From Vulcanimicrobium winogradskyi (GTDB lineage: Bacteria; Vulcanimicrobiota; Vulcanimicrobiia; Vulcanimicrobiales; Vulcanimicrobiaceae): a stretch of 64,000 bases of DNA. How positions within the stretch are numbered: position 1 is the stretch's first letter; every line of letters begins with the position of its first letter. The notes beneath the pieces were generated by a model. It worked only from the letters and a program-made list of their open reading frames with translations. It had not been told where the DNA came from and made no database searches. Positions 7,327 through 18,058 of the stretch are shown one piece after another. The stretch is taken from contig PLDA01000002.1 in NCBI GenBank assembly GCA_003134965.1, forward strand, positions 1,426,001-1,490,000. The letters run 5' to 3'. Made by a program: the position numbers and the translations under genes.

Positions 7327-10200
7327 TCAAACCCCCGCGCCGACCAGTTCGGCGAGCGACGCCGAGGGTTCGCACTGCAGCTCCGATTGCAGCACGTCGC
7401 GGTACTGGCGGAAGTGCCGCAGCGCCGCGGCCCGGTCGCCGCTCTCCAGGTAGGCGCGGATCGCGATCTCGCGCGCCGGCTCGTCGCACGGATCGTAGGC
7501 GATCATCTCGTTGCAGAGCGTGAGCGCATCCTGCGTGCGGCCGTCGTCGAGCGCATGCTTCGCGAGCGTCTGCGCGACGTCGCAGCGCAGCTCCCGCAGG
7601 TGCCGCTCGGTCGGCTCGAACCATTCCCACGCCTCGAATTTCGGCGGGCGCGAGGGGCGCAGCCGTTCGTAGAGCGCGCGCAGACCGGCGACCTGACGCG
7701 CGTCGAGCACGTCGGTGCGCAGCGTTCCCAGCGCGCGGTCGATCTCCCACAGGTCGACGCGCACCTCGCTGCCGAGCCGGTAGCCTTCGCGCGTGCGCAT
7801 CACCACGTCGTCGTCGCCGAGCCGCGCCTTGAGCCGGTGGAGGCACACGTGGAAGGCGTTTCGCGCGGCGCTCTCGGCGAGATCGGGCCACAGCAGATCG
7901 GTCAGCCGGTCGCGCGAGAGCGGCTCGGCGCGCATCGCGATCGCGGCGAGCAGCGCGTGCTCGCGCTCGGCCAGCGTCACCGGCTGACCGTCGCGCAGGA
8001 CGCGTCCGGTGACGAGCTCCACCGTCAGCCCGGCGCGCGGCGTCTCACCGTCCGTGCTGCGGCGGAAGCGGCGCGCGAACGCTTCGAGGAATCCGCCGTT
8101 CTCGCCGCGCGCGATCGCGTCGACCGCGTCGTGCAGCTCGACGGCGTCGACACGGCGCGCGATCGTCGCCGCCTCCGCGCGCAGCGCCTTCCGGCGCGAG
8201 GGGTTCAGCTCGGCGACGGCGAGCGCGGTCAGCACCTGGTAGAACGGCGCGCGGCTGTTCGCCGCCGCTTCGCGTGCCGTGTCGGCGTAGCGCAGCGCGG
8301 TCGCGTCGTCGGCGGCGTTCCCGGCCGCGATCAGATACCCGGCTGCGACCCACTTCGGCTGATCGGCCTGCTGCGGCTCGACCACGTGGCCGCGTGCGCT
8401 CGCCGAAAGGAACGCGAACCCGCCGACACCTTCGCGCCCGACCTCGGCTTCGAGCGCGAACGCGTGCTGCATGAAGTCGACGTCGTCGCCGGCGAGCCAG
8501 CCGCCGAACGTCGCTTCGGCTTCGTAGAAGGCAATGAAGTTGCTGAAGCCGGTCTTGCGCCCGATCTCGATCGCGCGTTCGAGGCGTTCGCGCTCGGTGG
8601 CACGGTCGCCGCGCACGCGCGCGACGTCGGCACCGAGCGTGACCAGCACGCCGCCGGCCATGAAGCTGGTCTCGCTGACCAGCGGCCAGGCCGCTTCGAG
8701 GTCGCGCTCCGCCTCCTTCGTGCGGCCGAGCCGCGCGGTCATCAGCGAACGCAGGAACAGCAGCCAGCCGTGGATGCGCGTCACGGGGACCTCGGGTGCG
8801 GCGATCTGCGCGCGGAACTCGTCGACCAGCCGGAGCGCCGTCTCGAACTCGCCGACGTAGCTCAGCATCAGCACGCGGAACACGTACAGATAGATGCGCA
8901 TCACCGGCGGCGCATCGGCCGGCAGCGCCGCCCAGATCGACTCGACCTCGTCGAGGAGCAGCCGCGAGTCGACGGTGAACGTGCGCAGCAGCGCGGTGAC
9001 CGACCACAGGCGCGGGCAGCGCAGCACCACCGCACGATCGAGTGAGGCCAGCACGCGCGAGTACGCGATCGGCGGCGGCAGATCGGCGTCCATGATCTCG
9101 ATCCGCTCGAGCGCGTCGGCGGCGGCCTGCTGGTCGCCGCGCGCGAGATGGATCTCCGCGGCCCGCTGGAACTCGTCGCCTTTCTCGTACGCCGCCGCCG
9201 CCGGCTCCAGCAGCGCTTCGACACGCGCCGGGTGCCGCTCCAGCAGCGTCGTCGCGACGAGCGGATGGACAGCGTACGTGTCGTCGCCGCGCGTGACGAA
9301 CGGCGATGTCTTGGTGAACGCGTCGAACGTCTCGAACGCGGCGCCCTCACCCAGCGCCAGCCGCACGTCGCGCTCGGTCGGATTCGGGATCGCCGCGCAG
9401 GCGAGGATCCCGTCGATCACCGCGGCCGGCGCGTCGCCGAGGACCTGATCGGCGAGGTACTCGTGCAGCTCCTCATAGGCGACGTCGTCGAGTTTGTCGA
9501 GCAGTGCTTCGAGGCGGCGCTCCTGCGCGAAGCGCGCCAGCAGCAGCACCGCGATCGGCCAGCCGCCGGAGATCGCCGCGACACGCTCCACCGCGCCGGG
9601 CGCGGCACCGGCCTCGGCGAAGATCGCCGCGATCTCGTCGCGCGTGAAGGCGAGGTCGGCGGCGCGCAGGCTGAGGATCTGGTGCGGCGGGGCGAAGCGC
9701 GAGAGGTGCATGCGGACCGACTCCCGCGAGCAGATGACGATCGTGCGCCCGTCCGGGCGGCTGGCCAGCAGCTTGGCCAGGAAGTCGCGCGCGCCGGGCT
9801 CGGCGATCGCGTCCTCGGTGTTCTCGAAGATGAACGCCGAGGGGTGGGTGCGCACCCGCCAGGCCGCCAGCGCTACCCCGATGCGGTCGGAGGCCGATGC
9901 GTGCCCGTCACCGAGCATCGTCTCGCTCTGCGAGAGGCTGGCGCTTCGCTCGGGGTCCTCGTCGGCCAGCGCCGGAACGACCCGGCGCGCGAGGTCGCCG
10001 TCGGAGGCGACCCCGCGGCAGTCGCAGATCGCGAACGCCGGGACCCCGTCCAGCAGCTGGCGGGCGAACGTCGACTTCCCGAACCCGGCCGGCGCGACGA
10101 GCGAAAGGATCGCCGGGCGTGCTGCGCGGACGCGATCGACGAGCGCGGTCCGGATGAGATCGGTCCCGATGGGCGTCGGAGACGGCAGCGTCGTGTCCAT
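7327..10200 (-). CDS. Large BTAD/SARP-type transcriptional activator with STAND NTPase domain
   Basis: A 957-residue one-component regulator. The N-terminus carries a MalT-like NTPase with Walker A (LVAPAGFGKST, about residues 36-46) and a helical nucleotide-binding module with ISGGWPIAVLLLARF. A central TPR-like superhelix spans about 330-700. The C-terminus has a winged-helix DNA-binding domain with LAEREHALLAAIAMRAEPLSRDRLTDLLWPDL and NAFHVCLHRLKARLG (about 730-800), then a bacterial transcriptional activation (BTAD) domain (about 820-950). The DNA-binding domain is placed after the TPRs, as in many SARP/AfsR-like variants. It is transcribed divergently from hsp20-lon across a 284-nt gap. 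The ligand and targets are unknown. Confidence 0.85.
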   Translation of the reverse strand: MDTTLPSPTPIGTDLIRTALVDRVRAARPAILSLVAPAGFGKSTFARQLLDGVPAFAICDCRGVASDGDLARRVVPALADEDPERSASLSQSETMLGDGHASASDRIGVALAAWRVRTHPSAFIFENTEDAIAEPGARDFLAKLLASRPDGRTIVICSRESVRMHLSRFAPPHQILSLRAADLAFTRDEIAAIFAEAGAAPGAVERVAAISGGWPIAVLLLARFAQERRLEALLDKLDDVAYEELHEYLADQVLGDAPAAVIDGILACAAIPNPTERDVRLALGEGAAFETFDAFTKTSPFVTRGDDTYAVHPLVATTLLERHPARVEALLEPAAAAYEKGDEFQRAAEIHLARGDQQAAADALERIEIMDADLPPPIAYSRVLASLDRAVVLRCPRLWSVTALLRTFTVDSRLLLDEVESIWAALPADAPPVMRIYLYVFRVLMLSYVGEFETALRLVDEFRAQIAAPEVPVTRIHGWLLFLRSLMTARLGRTKEAERDLEAAWPLVSETSFMAGGVLVTLGADVARVRGDRATERERLERAIEIGRKTGFSNFIAFYEAEATFGGWLAGDDVDFMQHAFALEAEVGREGVGGFAFLSASARGHVVEPQQADQPKWVAAGYLIAAGNAADDATALRYADTAREAAANSRAPFYQVLTALAVAELNPSRRKALRAEAATIARRVDAVELHDAVDAIARGENGGFLEAFARRFRRSTDGETPRAGLTVELVTGRVLRDGQPVTLAEREHALLAAIAMRAEPLSRDRLTDLLWPDLAESAARNAFHVCLHRLKARLGDDDVVMRTREGYRLGSEVRVDLWEIDRALGTLRTDVLDARQVAGLRALYERLRPSRPPKFEAWEWFEPTERHLRELRCDVAQTLAKHALDDGRTQDALTLCNEMIAYDPCDEPAREIAIRAYLESGDRAAALRHFRQYRDVLQSELQCEPSASLAELVGAGV

Positions 10201-10433
10201 TCGGTGGTGCCCGTAAGCGTTCGGCGATCGGCGGCGGAACGACTTTCGTCGTCCCCAAGCCCGTCCCCGTCCACCACCGTGCTCTCGTGCGCTCGCTTAC
10301 ATTAAGGCGCGATTACTTTGCACACGCCCTTGTGGACGGTGTGGATTGAGCGCTCGGGCGAGCCCCGGTTCGGGCGCGGAAAGAGGAGGGGCCGACGGAG
10401 GGGTATGAGGGAGTGGTCCAGCAACTCCGGGTC

Positions 10434-10460
10434 CTAGCAGAGTGTTGATGAGAGTGCTAA
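10434..10460 (+). promoter_or_regulatory. CIRCE-like HrcA operator upstream of hsp20-lon
   Basis: The right arm GAGTGCTAA (10452-10460) is identical to the CIRCE consensus. After the canonical 9-nt spacer, the left arm CTAGCAGAG (10434-10442) keeps only the TAGCA core of TTAGCACTC. It ends 24 nt before the hsp20 start codon, where an HrcA site would repress heat-shock genes. The degenerate left arm lowers certainty. The rest of the 10201-10433 gap shows no clear promoter match. Confidence 0.5.
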
Positions 10461-10484
10461 CCCGACCGGAAAGGAAACTCGCGC

Positions 10485-10906
10485 GTGCGTAATCACGACG
10501 AGATGTTGGAGTTCGAGCGCCTGTTCGCACCGCGCGGTGGGCACGGGCGTTTCGAACCGAATACGGACGTCCACTTGGACGAGTCCGACGGCATGATCGT
10601 CGTACACGTCGAGCTTGCCGGCGCGGACGCCGACTCGCTGCACGTCTCGATCGGCGACGCGTATCTGACGATCGCCGGATCGCGCGCGCTGCGCGATCTC
10701 ACCCGGAACGCCTCGCTGCTCCGCAAGGAGATTCAGTACGGCGAGTTCCTCAAGCAGATCCGCCTTCCGGCGCCGGTCCATGAGGACGGCGCAACCGCGG
10801 TCTACCGCGACGGCATCCTCGCAATCCGTCTTCCGCTCGCGCAATCCAAGAAATTCCCGATCGTGCGGACCGAGATCCGCATGACGGTCAGAAGGACCTC
10901 CACGTA

Positions 10907-10907
<1 letters not shown>
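10485..10907 (+). CDS. Small heat shock protein, Hsp20/alpha-crystallin family
   Basis: A 140-residue ATP-independent holdase chaperone. After a short variable N-terminus (about 25 residues), the alpha-crystallin domain runs from PNTDVHLDESDGMIVVHVELAG to the A-x-x-x-x-G-I-L-x-I motif (AVYRDGILAIRLP), followed by a short tail. The GTG start at 10485 is preceded by GGAAAGGAAA, a good ribosome-binding site. The stop overlaps the lon start (TAATG), so chaperone and protease are co-expressed. The CIRCE-like element upstream suggests HrcA control. The protein is shorter than many class members but has a complete core domain. Confidence 0.92.
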
Positions 10908-13390
<2,483 letters not shown>

Positions 13391-13392
13391 GG

Positions 13393-13414
13393 GTCATCCT
13401 GACCCTGTCGAAGG
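13393..13414 (+). repeat. Dispersed repeat copy (CATCCTGA-C-TGTCGAAGG type) ending the M91-like gene
   Basis: GTCATCCTGACCCTGTCGAAGG; one variant base compared with the common form. It supplies the last codons and stop of the minus-strand metallopeptidase and lies 3 nt after the lon stop. Confidence 0.8.
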
Positions 13415-13882
13415 ATAACGTTTCGTCGGCCCCGCGACCCGGTAGCTGACCCCGTCGTGGTCGCGCCGCGCGCTCTCGTGCAGCGTGCGCGCGGCGTGGC
13501 GCTCGGAACCGGCGATGACGCGGCGCTCTTCGGCGGTGTCGTAACGCGTGATCGTGATCGCCTGCAGCCGGTCGAAGCTGCGCTCGGACTCAACTGCATG
13601 ATCGAGCTCGTGGGCGAGCCCCAGCGCCGGCGACTGTCGCCCGCCGTCCGTCGTCCGCAACGCGCTGGTGGGATCCCAGCGGATCGTGTGCGACCACGGC
13701 AGATAGGAGTCGTCGTGGCGGTGATCGATCGCGATGCGGTGGCCGACGCGGCTGCGCTCGAGCCGTTCGATGACCGAGCGGACGACCGGATCCCGCGCGA
13801 GGTACGCGAACGCCTCGTCGATCGCGCGCTGCGCGGGCAGCGGTATCCGCAGGGACCCATAACGGACGGTGCTCGCATTCAT
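13394..13882 (-). CDS. M91-like (NleD/HopH1-type) zinc metallopeptidase homolog
   Basis: A putative protein of about 162 residues with the zinc-binding HExxH motif in LAHELDHAVES, followed about 20 residues later by TAEERRVIAGSERHAART. That layout (HELxHA, then EE, then a G-E-N/R-like segment) matches the peptidase M91 family, best known from type III effectors NleD and HopH1 but also present in many environmental genomes. The ATG at 13882 is preferred; in-frame alternatives at 13894 and TTG 13933 exist but would overlap the divergent transporter. The last codons (Pro-Ser-Thr-Gly-Ser-Gly-stop) come from a repeat element at 13393-13414, so the native C-terminus has been replaced. No signal peptide is seen. 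Confidence 0.55.
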   Translation of the reverse strand: MNASTVRYGSLRIPLPAQRAIDEAFAYLARDPVVRSVIERLERSRVGHRIAIDHRHDDSYLPWSHTIRWDPTSALRTTDGGRQSPALGLAHELDHAVESERSFDRLQAITITRYDTAEERRVIAGSERHAARTLHESARRDHDGVSYRVAGPTKRYPSTGSG

Positions 13883-13935
13883 GCACCGTCCCATCACGCG
13901 TGCAACCGCGGCGGCTAGCCCGTGTTCGTACAAGC

Positions 13936-14943
13936 GTGGCCGGCGAAGCGATAGGACGGACGGTCGAGGCGAGCGCGCCTGGGATCGGCGTCGGGCCGGA
14001 TCGTCGAATCGTCGCGCGGCTCGACACCGGCGTGCTCGCCGCGGTCGCGGCGGTGTGGATCTTGTGGGGCTCGACGTTCGCGGCGATGCGCTACGTGGTC
14101 GCCACCGTACCGCCGTTCGTGATGGCGTCGGGCCGGTTTCTGCTGGCGGGCTCGATCCTCTACGCGATCTGCCTGCTGCGCGGGCGCGCCCGGCCGACGC
14201 GCGACGACGTGGTCAATGCCGCGGTCACCGCCGTGATCCTGCTCCTGTTCGGCAATGGCGTCACGGCCTGGACGGTGCAGTTTCTGCCGACCGGGATCAA
14301 CTCGCTGCTCCTCTCGCTCTCACCCGTCTGGATGGCGATCATCGCGTTCGCTTGGGGTGGCGAGCGGCCGACGCGGCTGGCGGTCGTCGGAATGATCCTC
14401 GGCTTTGCCGGGCTCGCGTTGCTGCTGCAACCGAAGGCGACGAGTGCGCTGCCCGTCTGGCCCGCTGTGCTCGCGCTGCTGTCGAGCATCACCTGGGCGT
14501 TCGGCTCGGTGTACCAGCGCCGGATCGCGAAGAGCAGCAGCCTCGTGCTTTCGACGGCGCTCCAGATGCTGTTCGGCGGCGTGCTGCTGGGGATCGAAGC
14601 GGCGGTGTTCGGGGAATGGCGGATGGTCGACGTGCACGCGATCGCCGCCGCGTCGTGGGGCGGCTTCTTCTGGCTGGTCATTTTCGGCAGTCTGATCGCA
14701 TACAGCGCGTATCTCTACACGATGCGGACGGCGAGCACCGCGCTCGCCTCGACGTACGCGTACGTCAACCCCGTCGTCGCGGTGATCCTGGGCATGCTCC
14801 TCTTCCACGAGCGCTTCACCCCGCTCGAAGCCGCCGCGAGCGCGATCATCATCATCGGCGTCGCCCTGATGATGCTTCCGCTGCGACCCAGCGCACGAGC
14901 GAGCCCTGGAGCGGCGAGCCCGCGAAAGGCCGCCACCGTGTAA
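13936..14943 (+). CDS. DMT-superfamily (EamA) transporter
   Basis: About 335 residues with ten predicted membrane helices in two EamA repeats. The first repeat starts LAAVAAVWILWGSTFAAMRYVV and includes FLPTGINSLLLSLSPVWMAI. The second starts ALLSSITWAFGSVYQRRIAK and ends ASTYAYVNPVVAVILGMLLFHERFTPLEAAASAIIIIGV. RhaT/YdcZ-type exporters of metabolites share this pattern. The GTG at 13936 gives a 30-residue soluble N-terminus; an upstream in-frame start at 13900 would overlap the divergent metallopeptidase. The substrate is unknown, and the C-terminal tail is low-complexity. Confidence 0.88.
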   Translation: MAGEAIGRTVEASAPGIGVGPDRRIVARLDTGVLAAVAAVWILWGSTFAAMRYVVATVPPFVMASGRFLLAGSILYAICLLRGRARPTRDDVVNAAVTAVILLLFGNGVTAWTVQFLPTGINSLLLSLSPVWMAIIAFAWGGERPTRLAVVGMILGFAGLALLLQPKATSALPVWPAVLALLSSITWAFGSVYQRRIAKSSSLVLSTALQMLFGGVLLGIEAAVFGEWRMVDVHAIAAASWGGFFWLVIFGSLIAYSAYLYTMRTASTALASTYAYVNPVVAVILGMLLFHERFTPLEAAASAIIIIGVALMMLPLRPSARASPGAASPRKAATV

Positions 14944-14992
14944 GCTGCAGCCGCGATCGACCGTTTTCGTTCCGCGAAGGATTCCAGCAGCC

Positions 14993-15733
14993 TCACGGTA
15001 TCGCCGCGCCGGCCTTGGTTCGAGCGAGTTTCAAGACAGGCGCGTTGTTGTCAGGGTAGCCGTGATAGCCCACGGAGTCGGCGGCAAAGTTGTAGTCTGC
15101 CTGTATCGTAACGTTGAACCCTTGGCTCTGGGCGATGTGACCCATGATGAGGTAATACGTCTGATTATTGCCGTTCGCGTCGCGTCGTATTCTGCCGATC
15201 TCGGCAGTGATCGCTGTCGTCAGGATTGGATTGACCGTCGCCATGTTCGCTGTGAACTTGTTGTGCCACTTCGCCGTGCCGCCCTGATAATGTTTCGGGA
15301 TGGCGTGGGCGTCAAGGGTGTAGGGCGGGACCGTCGTGTTTACCGCGGTCGTCAGCGCAGCGGTGTACCACAAGATGACGTCGGCCTGCGTAATGCTGTC
15401 ATAGATCTGATTATTGTCCGCGGCGATCGCGGCGTTGACCATCGCCGTCGTGACGCCTGGTACTCCCAGGTTTGCCAAAGTGATCGCGGCGACGGCCGGA
15501 TTGAGATTGGCGAGCGCGGCGTTGAGTGTGGTCAACGTGTTCAAGCGCGTCACGAAGTCGCTGCCGATGCTGCGCTGCACGACTGTACCGCGCTCGAGCG
15601 CGACGTTGGCGATCGAGAACGATGACCCGACCGCGACCGCACGGTGCACCTGCGGGTTCGCAGTTTTCCCCTCGCCAATTGTGGACGACGGCTCGCTGTG
15701 AGCCTGCGGGCGCCGGGCCGGCGGAAGGTACAT
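14993..15733 (-). CDS. Hypothetical Asn/Thr/Ala-rich protein, family not recognised
   Basis: A 246-residue protein from ATG 15733 (GGAAG lies about 8 nt upstream). The N-terminal 40 residues are polar; the rest is rich in Asn, Thr and Ala, with NTLTTLNAALANLNPAVAAI, then DANGNNQTYYLIMGHIAQSQG and GYHGYPDNNAPVLKLA near the end. No membrane segment or clear signal peptide is visible. Base composition is lower in G+C than its neighbours, a hint of acquisition. It sits between the DMT gene (convergent) and an amine oxidase (same strand, about 80 nt upstream). I cannot assign a function. The true start may be further upstream because the frame stays open to 16096 under the oxidase gene. Confidence 0.5.
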   Translation of the reverse strand: MYLPPARRPQAHSEPSSTIGEGKTANPQVHRAVAVGSSFSIANVALERGTVVQRSIGSDFVTRLNTLTTLNAALANLNPAVAAITLANLGVPGVTTAMVNAAIAADNNQIYDSITQADVILWYTAALTTAVNTTVPPYTLDAHAIPKHYQGGTAKWHNKFTANMATVNPILTTAITAEIGRIRRDANGNNQTYYLIMGHIAQSQGFNVTIQADYNFAADSVGYHGYPDNNAPVLKLARTKAGAAIP

Positions 15734-15815
15734 CCGGCATGCTTCCGCCCGTCGTCGTCCGCGCCTTCTCGGTGTCACGACGCGAGCAGCCGACCGGCCT
15801 GGTACGTGCGTGACT

Positions 15816-16967
15816 TTACGCGGAGTCGGCCGGGACGCTCGGGTTCGTGAAACGCGTCGGGCTGAACAGGGCGAGCGGAAAACCCGGATCGTCACCGGCG
15901 AGGAGCGCGGCAACGATCTCGCCGACAACGGGGGTGAACTTGTAGCCGTGGCCGGAGAAGCCGCCCGCGATCGCGACCTGCGGTACCTGCGGGTGCAGCC
16001 CGATGACGAAGTGCTCGTCCGGTGTGTTCGTGTACATGCACGGTGCGGCACGCAAGAACGCTCCCGCTGCGGCTGGCACGAATTCCGCCAGCGCATCGCG
16101 CACCTCCGCGATCTCGTTCTCGCTCACGCTGCGATCGAGCGCATCCGGGTCGGCCTCGACGCCGCTGCCGTGGAATGCCGCCTTCACGCCTTCACCGAAA
16201 TCCGGAAACCCGTACAGCAGACGCCCGCCGTCGCGCTGCAGCCCGTAGATCGGCATGCGTTCCGGTGACAGCGCGTCGCGGTCGAGCGGCGCGAAGAAGA
16301 ACTGTACGTTGCGCTCTACCTTCAGCGGTAGCTCGAGTTCCGGCGCCAGGCGCGAAAACCACGGCCCGGCGCAGATCGCCAGCCGTTCCGCCTCGACCCG
16401 CGCGCCGTCGGCGAGCGTGACGTGGACCCCGCCCTCGCCGGCATCCCAGCCGGCCGCCGGTGCGCCGAACCGAAGCTCGGCGCCCGCGTCCGCGGCGACG
16501 TCGAGGTGCGCTTGCACGCCGGCCTCCGGAAACACCGCGCCCGCGATCGCTTCGTAGACGCCGATCTCGTCGTCGCGCGGCGTCACCATCGGATAGCGCC
16601 GGCGCAGCTCGCCCGCATCGTACACCTCGTGCGCGAGCTGCCACCGCAGCGCACTCGCGAGCGTGCCGGCGACGACCGGCGTTTCGGGGCGCCCGACGAA
16701 GAGTCCGCCGGTCTGCGCGCGCAGCACGGTCCCGGTGCGCGCGGCGAGTGCGTCCCACAGCGCGTACGCGCGGCGCAGCAGCGGCACGTAGTCGGGCGAC
16801 TCGAAGTACGCTTGGCGAATGATGCGCGTGCGGCCGTGCGAGGAGCCGTGCGCGTGAGCGGGGCCGAACCGCTCGAGCCCCAGCACGCGCATCCCGCGCT
16901 GCGCGGCGTGCGCGGCGACGGCGCTGCCCATCCCGCCGAGGCCGAGCACGATCGCGTCGTATCTCAC
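15816..16967 (-). CDS. FAD-dependent amine oxidase, sarcosine/N-methyltryptophan oxidase family
   Basis: A 383-residue DAO-family flavoprotein. It starts with the dinucleotide-binding fold YDAIVLGLGGMGSAVAAHAAQRG (residues 3-25) and the FGPAHAHGSSHGRTRIIR segment typical of monomeric sarcosine oxidase. The region RAAPCMYTNTPDEHFVIG holds the Cys that carries covalent FAD in MSOX/SolA. The end, GGFSGHGYKFTPVVGEIVAALL, is the usual C-terminal FAD-contact motif. It would oxidise a secondary N-methyl amino acid to an imine and H2O2. The ATG at 16967 overlaps the selD stop by 4 nt, so the two genes are co-transcribed. Confidence 0.92.
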   Translation of the reverse strand: MRYDAIVLGLGGMGSAVAAHAAQRGMRVLGLERFGPAHAHGSSHGRTRIIRQAYFESPDYVPLLRRAYALWDALAARTGTVLRAQTGGLFVGRPETPVVAGTLASALRWQLAHEVYDAGELRRRYPMVTPRDDEIGVYEAIAGAVFPEAGVQAHLDVAADAGAELRFGAPAAGWDAGEGGVHVTLADGARVEAERLAICAGPWFSRLAPELELPLKVERNVQFFFAPLDRDALSPERMPIYGLQRDGGRLLYGFPDFGEGVKAAFHGSGVEADPDALDRSVSENEIAEVRDALAEFVPAAAGAFLRAAPCMYTNTPDEHFVIGLHPQVPQVAIAGGFSGHGYKFTPVVGEIVAALLAGDDPGFPLALFSPTRFTNPSVPADSA

Positions 16968-18010
16968 CGCACGACGATCGCACCGCTCGGTCCGTCGAGC
17001 ACTTCGCCGATGACCGCGACGGTGCCGAGATCGGCGAGATCGGCGAGCACGCGCTCCGCTCCGTCCGGTGCGATCGCGATCAGCAGGCCGCCCGAGGTCT
17101 GCGCGTCGGAGAGTGCGATGCGATGCGCTTCGTCGACCGCGTCCGCATACTGCGTGAAGCCTGCGTGCTCGGCTAGGTTGTCGTGCGTCCCGCCGGGGAC
17201 CGCTCCCTGCGCGATCAAGTCGAGCACGCCCTCGAAGAGCGGGACGCGGTTTGCGTCGATCGCCAGCGCGACGCCGGATGCGCGCGCCATCTCGCCGGCG
17301 TGACCGATCAGCCCGTAGCCGGTGACGTCGGTCGCCGCGTGCGCACCGTGCTCGAGCATCGCGCGCGAGGCGCGGTCGTTGAGCCGCACCATCTGCAGGA
17401 TCGCGGGCGCGAGCGCATCGTCGTCGATGAGATCTCGCTTGCGCGCGGTGGTGAGGATACCCGTCCCGACGGGTTTTGAGAGAAGCAGCAGGTCGCCGGG
17501 ACGGGCTCCGCCGTTTCTAACGATGCGTTCAATCCGAATGGTTCCGGTGACCGCCATACCATACTTGGGCTCGTCGTCCTTGACGGTATGGCCCCCGATG
17601 ATGACGACCCCCGCCTCGGCCGCCACGGCGGCGCCGCCTTCGAGGATGCGCGCCAGGATCTCGGTGCCGAGCTCCTCGACCGGGAACGCGACGACGTTGA
17701 GCGCCGTGATCGGAACGCCGCCCATCGCGTACACGTCGCTGAGCGCGTTGGCGGCCGCGATCCGGCCGAAGTCGTACGGGTCGTCGACGACCGGCGTGAA
17801 GAAGTCGACGGTCTGGACGAGGGCCAGATCGCCGGAGATGCGGTAGACACCGGCATCGTCGTTCGTTGTGTGTCCGACGAGGACGTTCGGGTCCGTGACG
17901 GGCGGCAAGCGGCGCAGGACCTGCGCCAGGTCGGCAGCGCCGACTTTACTGGCTCAACCCGCGCAGGACGAATACGCTGTGAGCCGGACGCGGCGACCGG
18001 GGGACTCCAT
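16964..18010 (-). CDS. selD: Selenide, water dikinase (selenophosphate synthetase) with in-frame UGA (Sec19)
   Basis: A 348-residue enzyme making selenophosphate from selenide and ATP. From the ATG at 18010 (GGAGAG upstream) the N-terminus reads VRLTAYSSCAG, then UGA at 17954-17956, then ASKVGAADLAQVLRRLP. Aligned with E. coli SelD (RLTQYSHGAGCGCKISP), the UGA falls exactly on catalytic Cys17, and the essential Lys20 is preserved as Lys22, three residues after the UGA. The downstream body is canonical: DPNVLVG, DDAGVY, VDFFTPVVDDPYDFGRIAAANALSDVYAMGG, ATDVTGYGLIGHAGEM and DAQTSGGLL. Total length matches E. coli (347). A start after the UGA would lose the catalytic site, so Sec insertion is the best reading. 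A candidate SECIS hairpin follows directly. It is divergent from the aminotransferase with 48 nt between starts. Confidence 0.9.
17911..17941 (-). promoter_or_regulatory. Candidate bacterial SECIS hairpin in selD
   Basis: It begins 12 nt after the selD UGA. GGCGC pairs with GCGCC as the outer stem, and GACCT pairs with AGGTC as the inner stem, with a small internal loop. The apical loop GGCGC starts 27 nt downstream of UGA. Bacterial SECIS elements usually place a short apical loop with a G in its first two positions at about 16-37 nt from UGA. Pairing was done by eye. Confidence 0.5.
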
Positions 18011-18058
18011 CGTCTCTCCGAATACACCGCGGAGCCTCGAACGTCCGCCGGAGAAGTC

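Noticed and set aside
7327..10305. Long plus-strand open frames over 7-10.3 kb
   Set aside because: These are high-G+C shadows of the large minus-strand regulator: Arg/Asp-rich, no motifs.
15734..16096. Longer start for the Asn/Thr-rich protein
   Set aside because: The extension is Arg/Ser-rich and lies antisense-frame under the well-supported amine oxidase.
17588..18058. Long N-terminal extension of the class V aminotransferase over selD
   Set aside because: The extension is antisense to SelD codons; aminotransferase homology begins right after GTG 18059.
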